Made by a program: the position numbers and the translations under genes
Assembly: GCA_965214125.1 (NCBI GenBank)
Contig: CBDCBA010000014.1
Coordinates: 28,635 to 92,634 of the forward strand
Reading direction: 5' to 3'
Origin: CBDCBA01 sp965214125
GTDB taxonomy: Bacteria; Planctomycetota; Phycisphaerae; Tepidisphaerales; Tepidisphaeraceae
Length of the DNA stretch: 64,000 bases
Shown here: positions 62,283 to 64,000 of the stretch, piece by piece
Layout: the number at the start of each line of letters is the position of its first letter
How positions within the stretch are numbered: the stretch's first letter is position 1
The notes under the pieces: generated by a model
Databases searched by the model: none
Told to the model about the DNA's origin: nothing
What the model saw: the letters and a program-made list of their open reading frames with translations, nothing else

Positions 62283-63521
62283 GTGAAACAAGCGTTTGAA
62301 TTGTCAGCGGCAGGACGGGTCGCGCTCCTCGGCCTGGCGCTCGCGGCGGCGCTGCTCTGCGGCTGCAACGAGGATGCGCAGGCGAGCCAATCCGGTGGCG
62401 AGGGCGGTGGTGGGACTGGTGGCGGTGGGGGTGGTGGTGGGGGTGGGCCGCCGCCGAGTGTCGTGCAGGTTGCGGAGGTGCAGCGGCAAGCGATCGGGTT
62501 GCGTCGCGAGATTCCCGGCACGCTGCGGGCCAAGCGGCGGAGCGCGGTCGCGAGCGTCGAGCCGGGGCGGGTGCTCGAGGTTCGGTTCGACGAGGCCGCC
62601 GTCGTGGCCGAGGGAGACGTGCTGGTCGTGCTCGACGACCGCCGGCTGCGCGAGGACCTGTCCGCCGCCGAGGCCGAGGTCGCGGTGGCGCAGGCGAACG
62701 TGCAGCGCCGCCGGGCGGAGCTCGAGCAGTTGCGGGGCGAAGCCGAGGCCCGTCAAGCCGCGGCCGACCGGATGGCCGGGTCGGTCAGCGAGCTCACGTT
62801 GCGGCAGGCCGTCACCGCCGCCGCCGTCGCGGAGGCCGAGGTGAACGCTGCTGAAAAATCGCTCGCCGCCGCCGAGACGCGCGTCGACCGCGTGCGCGTG
62901 CAGTTGTCCGACGCGGTCGTGACCGCCCCGTTCGACGGCACAATCGTGCAGCGGCAGGCGGAGGTCGGCGAGTACCTTCAGGCCGGGGCGACCGTGGCCA
63001 TCCTGTCCAGCACCGGCGTGTTCGAGGCGGTGATCGAGGTGCCGGAGCAACTCGACTTCGCCGCGCTCTCGAACGCCGCGCCAGGGGACGTCACGATTGT
63101 CGTGCCGGCGTTCGAGTTGCGGCTCACGCCCAGGTCCGTGCGGGTCGTCCCGGAGTTGGACGCCCGGTCGCGGCGGTTCCTGCTCGTGGCGGACGTCGAG
63201 AGTCCGGAGGCGGGCCCGGCGTTGGCGGCGGGGATGAGCGTGACGGCGTCGCTGCCGGCGGCGGGGGAGGCGCAGCGGCTAGTCGTCCCGGTGAACGCCA
63301 TCCAACGCGACGGCGCGGGGGAGTACGTGCGGATGATCGTGCCCGGCCAGTTCGGTCCGTCGGCCGCGCCGGTGGGCGTGGAGGTGCTCTTCCGCTCTGG
63401 CGACCTGGCGGTGCTCGCGGACAGCCCGCAGCTTCAACGCGGCGCCAGCGTCGTCATCGAGGGTGGCGAACGCCTGCGGCCGGGCCAGCCGGTTGAGGCC
63501 CGAAGGAAGGATGAGGGATGA
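62283..63521 (+). CDS. Periplasmic adaptor subunit of an RND efflux system
   Basis: A 412-residue membrane-fusion protein (HlyD/AcrA type). It has a lipoprotein-like N-terminus (cysteine C28 in LLCGC), a glycine-rich linker at about 38-56, then the lipoyl/barrel-sandwich motif LEVRFDEAAVVAEGDVLVVL, a long alpha-hairpin (AEAEVAVAQANVQRRRAEL), and the second half VVTAPFDGTIVQRQAEVGEYLQAG, whose PFDGTI is typical. The C-terminal beta-barrel follows. The stop and last five residues (RKDEG) come from the inverted repeat at 63505-63583. It precedes the pump gene and is divergent from the PEP-CTERM gene. Confidence 0.93.
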   Translation: MKQAFELSAAGRVALLGLALAAALLCGCNEDAQASQSGGEGGGGTGGGGGGGGGGPPPSVVQVAEVQRQAIGLRREIPGTLRAKRRSAVASVEPGRVLEVRFDEAAVVAEGDVLVVLDDRRLREDLSAAEAEVAVAQANVQRRRAELEQLRGEAEARQAAADRMAGSVSELTLRQAVTAAAVAEAEVNAAEKSLAAAETRVDRVRVQLSDAVVTAPFDGTIVQRQAEVGEYLQAGATVAILSSTGVFEAVIEVPEQLDFAALSNAAPGDVTIVVPAFELRLTPRSVRVVPELDARSRRFLLVADVESPEAGPALAAGMSVTASLPAAGEAQRLVVPVNAIQRDGAGEYVRMIVPGQFGPSAAPVGVEVLFRSGDLAVLADSPQLQRGASVVIEGGERLRPGQPVEARRKDEG

Positions 63522-63583
63522 ACCCGCGCGGTCATCCGCCCGCGCCGCCCCGTCTCCGCATCTGTTTCATCCTTCATCCTTCC
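63505..63583. repeat. Inverted repeat with AAGGATGA core
   Basis: Arms 63505-63522 and 63566-63583, 17 of 18 matching, around a 43-base spacer. The left arm encodes the last codons and the stop of the efflux adaptor; the right arm is followed by further CATCCTT copies (63584-63597). It resembles dispersed repeats common in planctomycete genomes, recalled but not checked. Confidence 0.65.
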
Positions 63584-63603
63584 GCCTTCATCCTTTCCGG
63601 CCT

Positions 63604-64000
63604 ATGTCTCCCATTCGCCTCGCCATCTCGCAGCCGATTACCGTTGCGGTGGGCATCTTGCTGTCGATCCTGGCTGGCTACCTGGCGTTTGCGCGCGTGC
63701 CCGTGGAGATGACGCCCGAGGTGCAGCAGGGCGTCATCAGCGTCACGACGATCTACCCCAACGCCAACCCGAGCGAGGTGGAGGCCGACGTCGTTCAGCA
63801 GCAGGAGGACGTGCTCCGCGAGGTGAGCGGCCTGGCGCGGCTCACCAGCACCAGCAGCCGCGGGCAGGGCCAGATCCGCCTGGAGTTTGAGACCGGCGTC
63901 GACATCCAGCGGGCGCTGCGCGAGGTGAACCAGCTCATCCGCGAGGTTCCCAGCTATCCGCCCAACGTGCTCGAGCCCGTGATCGCCGACGAGGATCCCG
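63604..64000 (+). CDS. RND-family efflux pump, inner-membrane subunit (partial)
   Basis: The first 132 residues of an RND transporter: a basic start, a membrane helix (QPITVAVGILLSILAGYLAF), VPVEMTPEVQQGVISVTTIY and a conserved SEVEADVVQQQEDVLREVSG segment of the first porter domain. The gene runs off the window. ATG 63604 lies 83 bases past the adaptor stop, so adaptor and pump form one operon. Specificity (drug, metal or other) cannot be judged from this part. Confidence 0.93.
   Translation, partial: MSPIRLAISQPITVAVGILLSILAGYLAFARVPVEMTPEVQQGVISVTTIYPNANPSEVEADVVQQQEDVLREVSGLARLTSTSSRGQGQIRLEFETGVDIQRALREVNQLIREVPSYPPNVLEPVIADEDP

Overview
The window is GC-rich, gene-dense bacterial chromosome, most likely from a planctomycete and probably the Phycisphaerae side of that phylum. 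The grounds are a pseudopilin with a long globular C-terminus (60544-61332), a PEP-CTERM protein whose tail ends in RRR (61368-62012), secreted amidohydrolases, a very large TPR/C39 protein, and a PilZ-receiver-HPt protein. No rRNA or ribosomal-protein gene is present, so the placement rests on protein style only. Both ends cut genes: a PHP-glycosyltransferase at the left and an RND pump at the right.

Layout. 1-9.8 kb is mostly core metabolism: trpD with a HicAB module directly upstream, galK, tmk-holB, mutY, and a three-gene unit (membrane protein, lipoprotein, radical SAM enzyme). 9.8-15.5 kb is a minus-strand operon of two secreted amidohydrolases around a methyltransferase. 15.6-25.1 kb holds MOSC, FAD, TraB-like, PilZ-receiver, Nudix-GNAT, M29 peptidase and SPFH genes. 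25.4-25.7 kb has two odd minus-strand tRNA genes. zwf follows. 28.0-32.3 kb is a degenerate accessory island: two IS630-type elements, a third IS630 fragment, IS5-type and serine-recombinase remnants, a gene split by an insertion, and at least nine short tandem duplications. 32.3-39.0 kb carries a glutamine-rich membrane protein and two glycoside hydrolases.

The best candidate for an under-described system is 39.0-46.3 kb: SWIM zinc-finger protein, DUF5691 protein, MoxR-type AAA ATPase, DUF5682 protein and VWA protein, tightly packed with 4-base overlaps at three of four junctions. The SWIM gene carries a one-base frameshift. The right part has tandem-SGNH and YHYH proteins, a sugar-acid dehydratase followed by an FAH-family enzyme (an oxidative pentose route is plausible), two peptidases, the TPR-C39 protein, the secretion-related genes and an efflux operon.

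Four intergenic palindromes (near 6.1, 9.8, 20.4 and 60.5 kb) share one architecture: two inverted arms, each containing its own small hairpin, three of them beginning GTAG and ending CTAC. This looks like REP doublets (REPIN/BIME-type). A fifth, different inverted repeat supplies the end of the efflux-adaptor gene at 63.5 kb.
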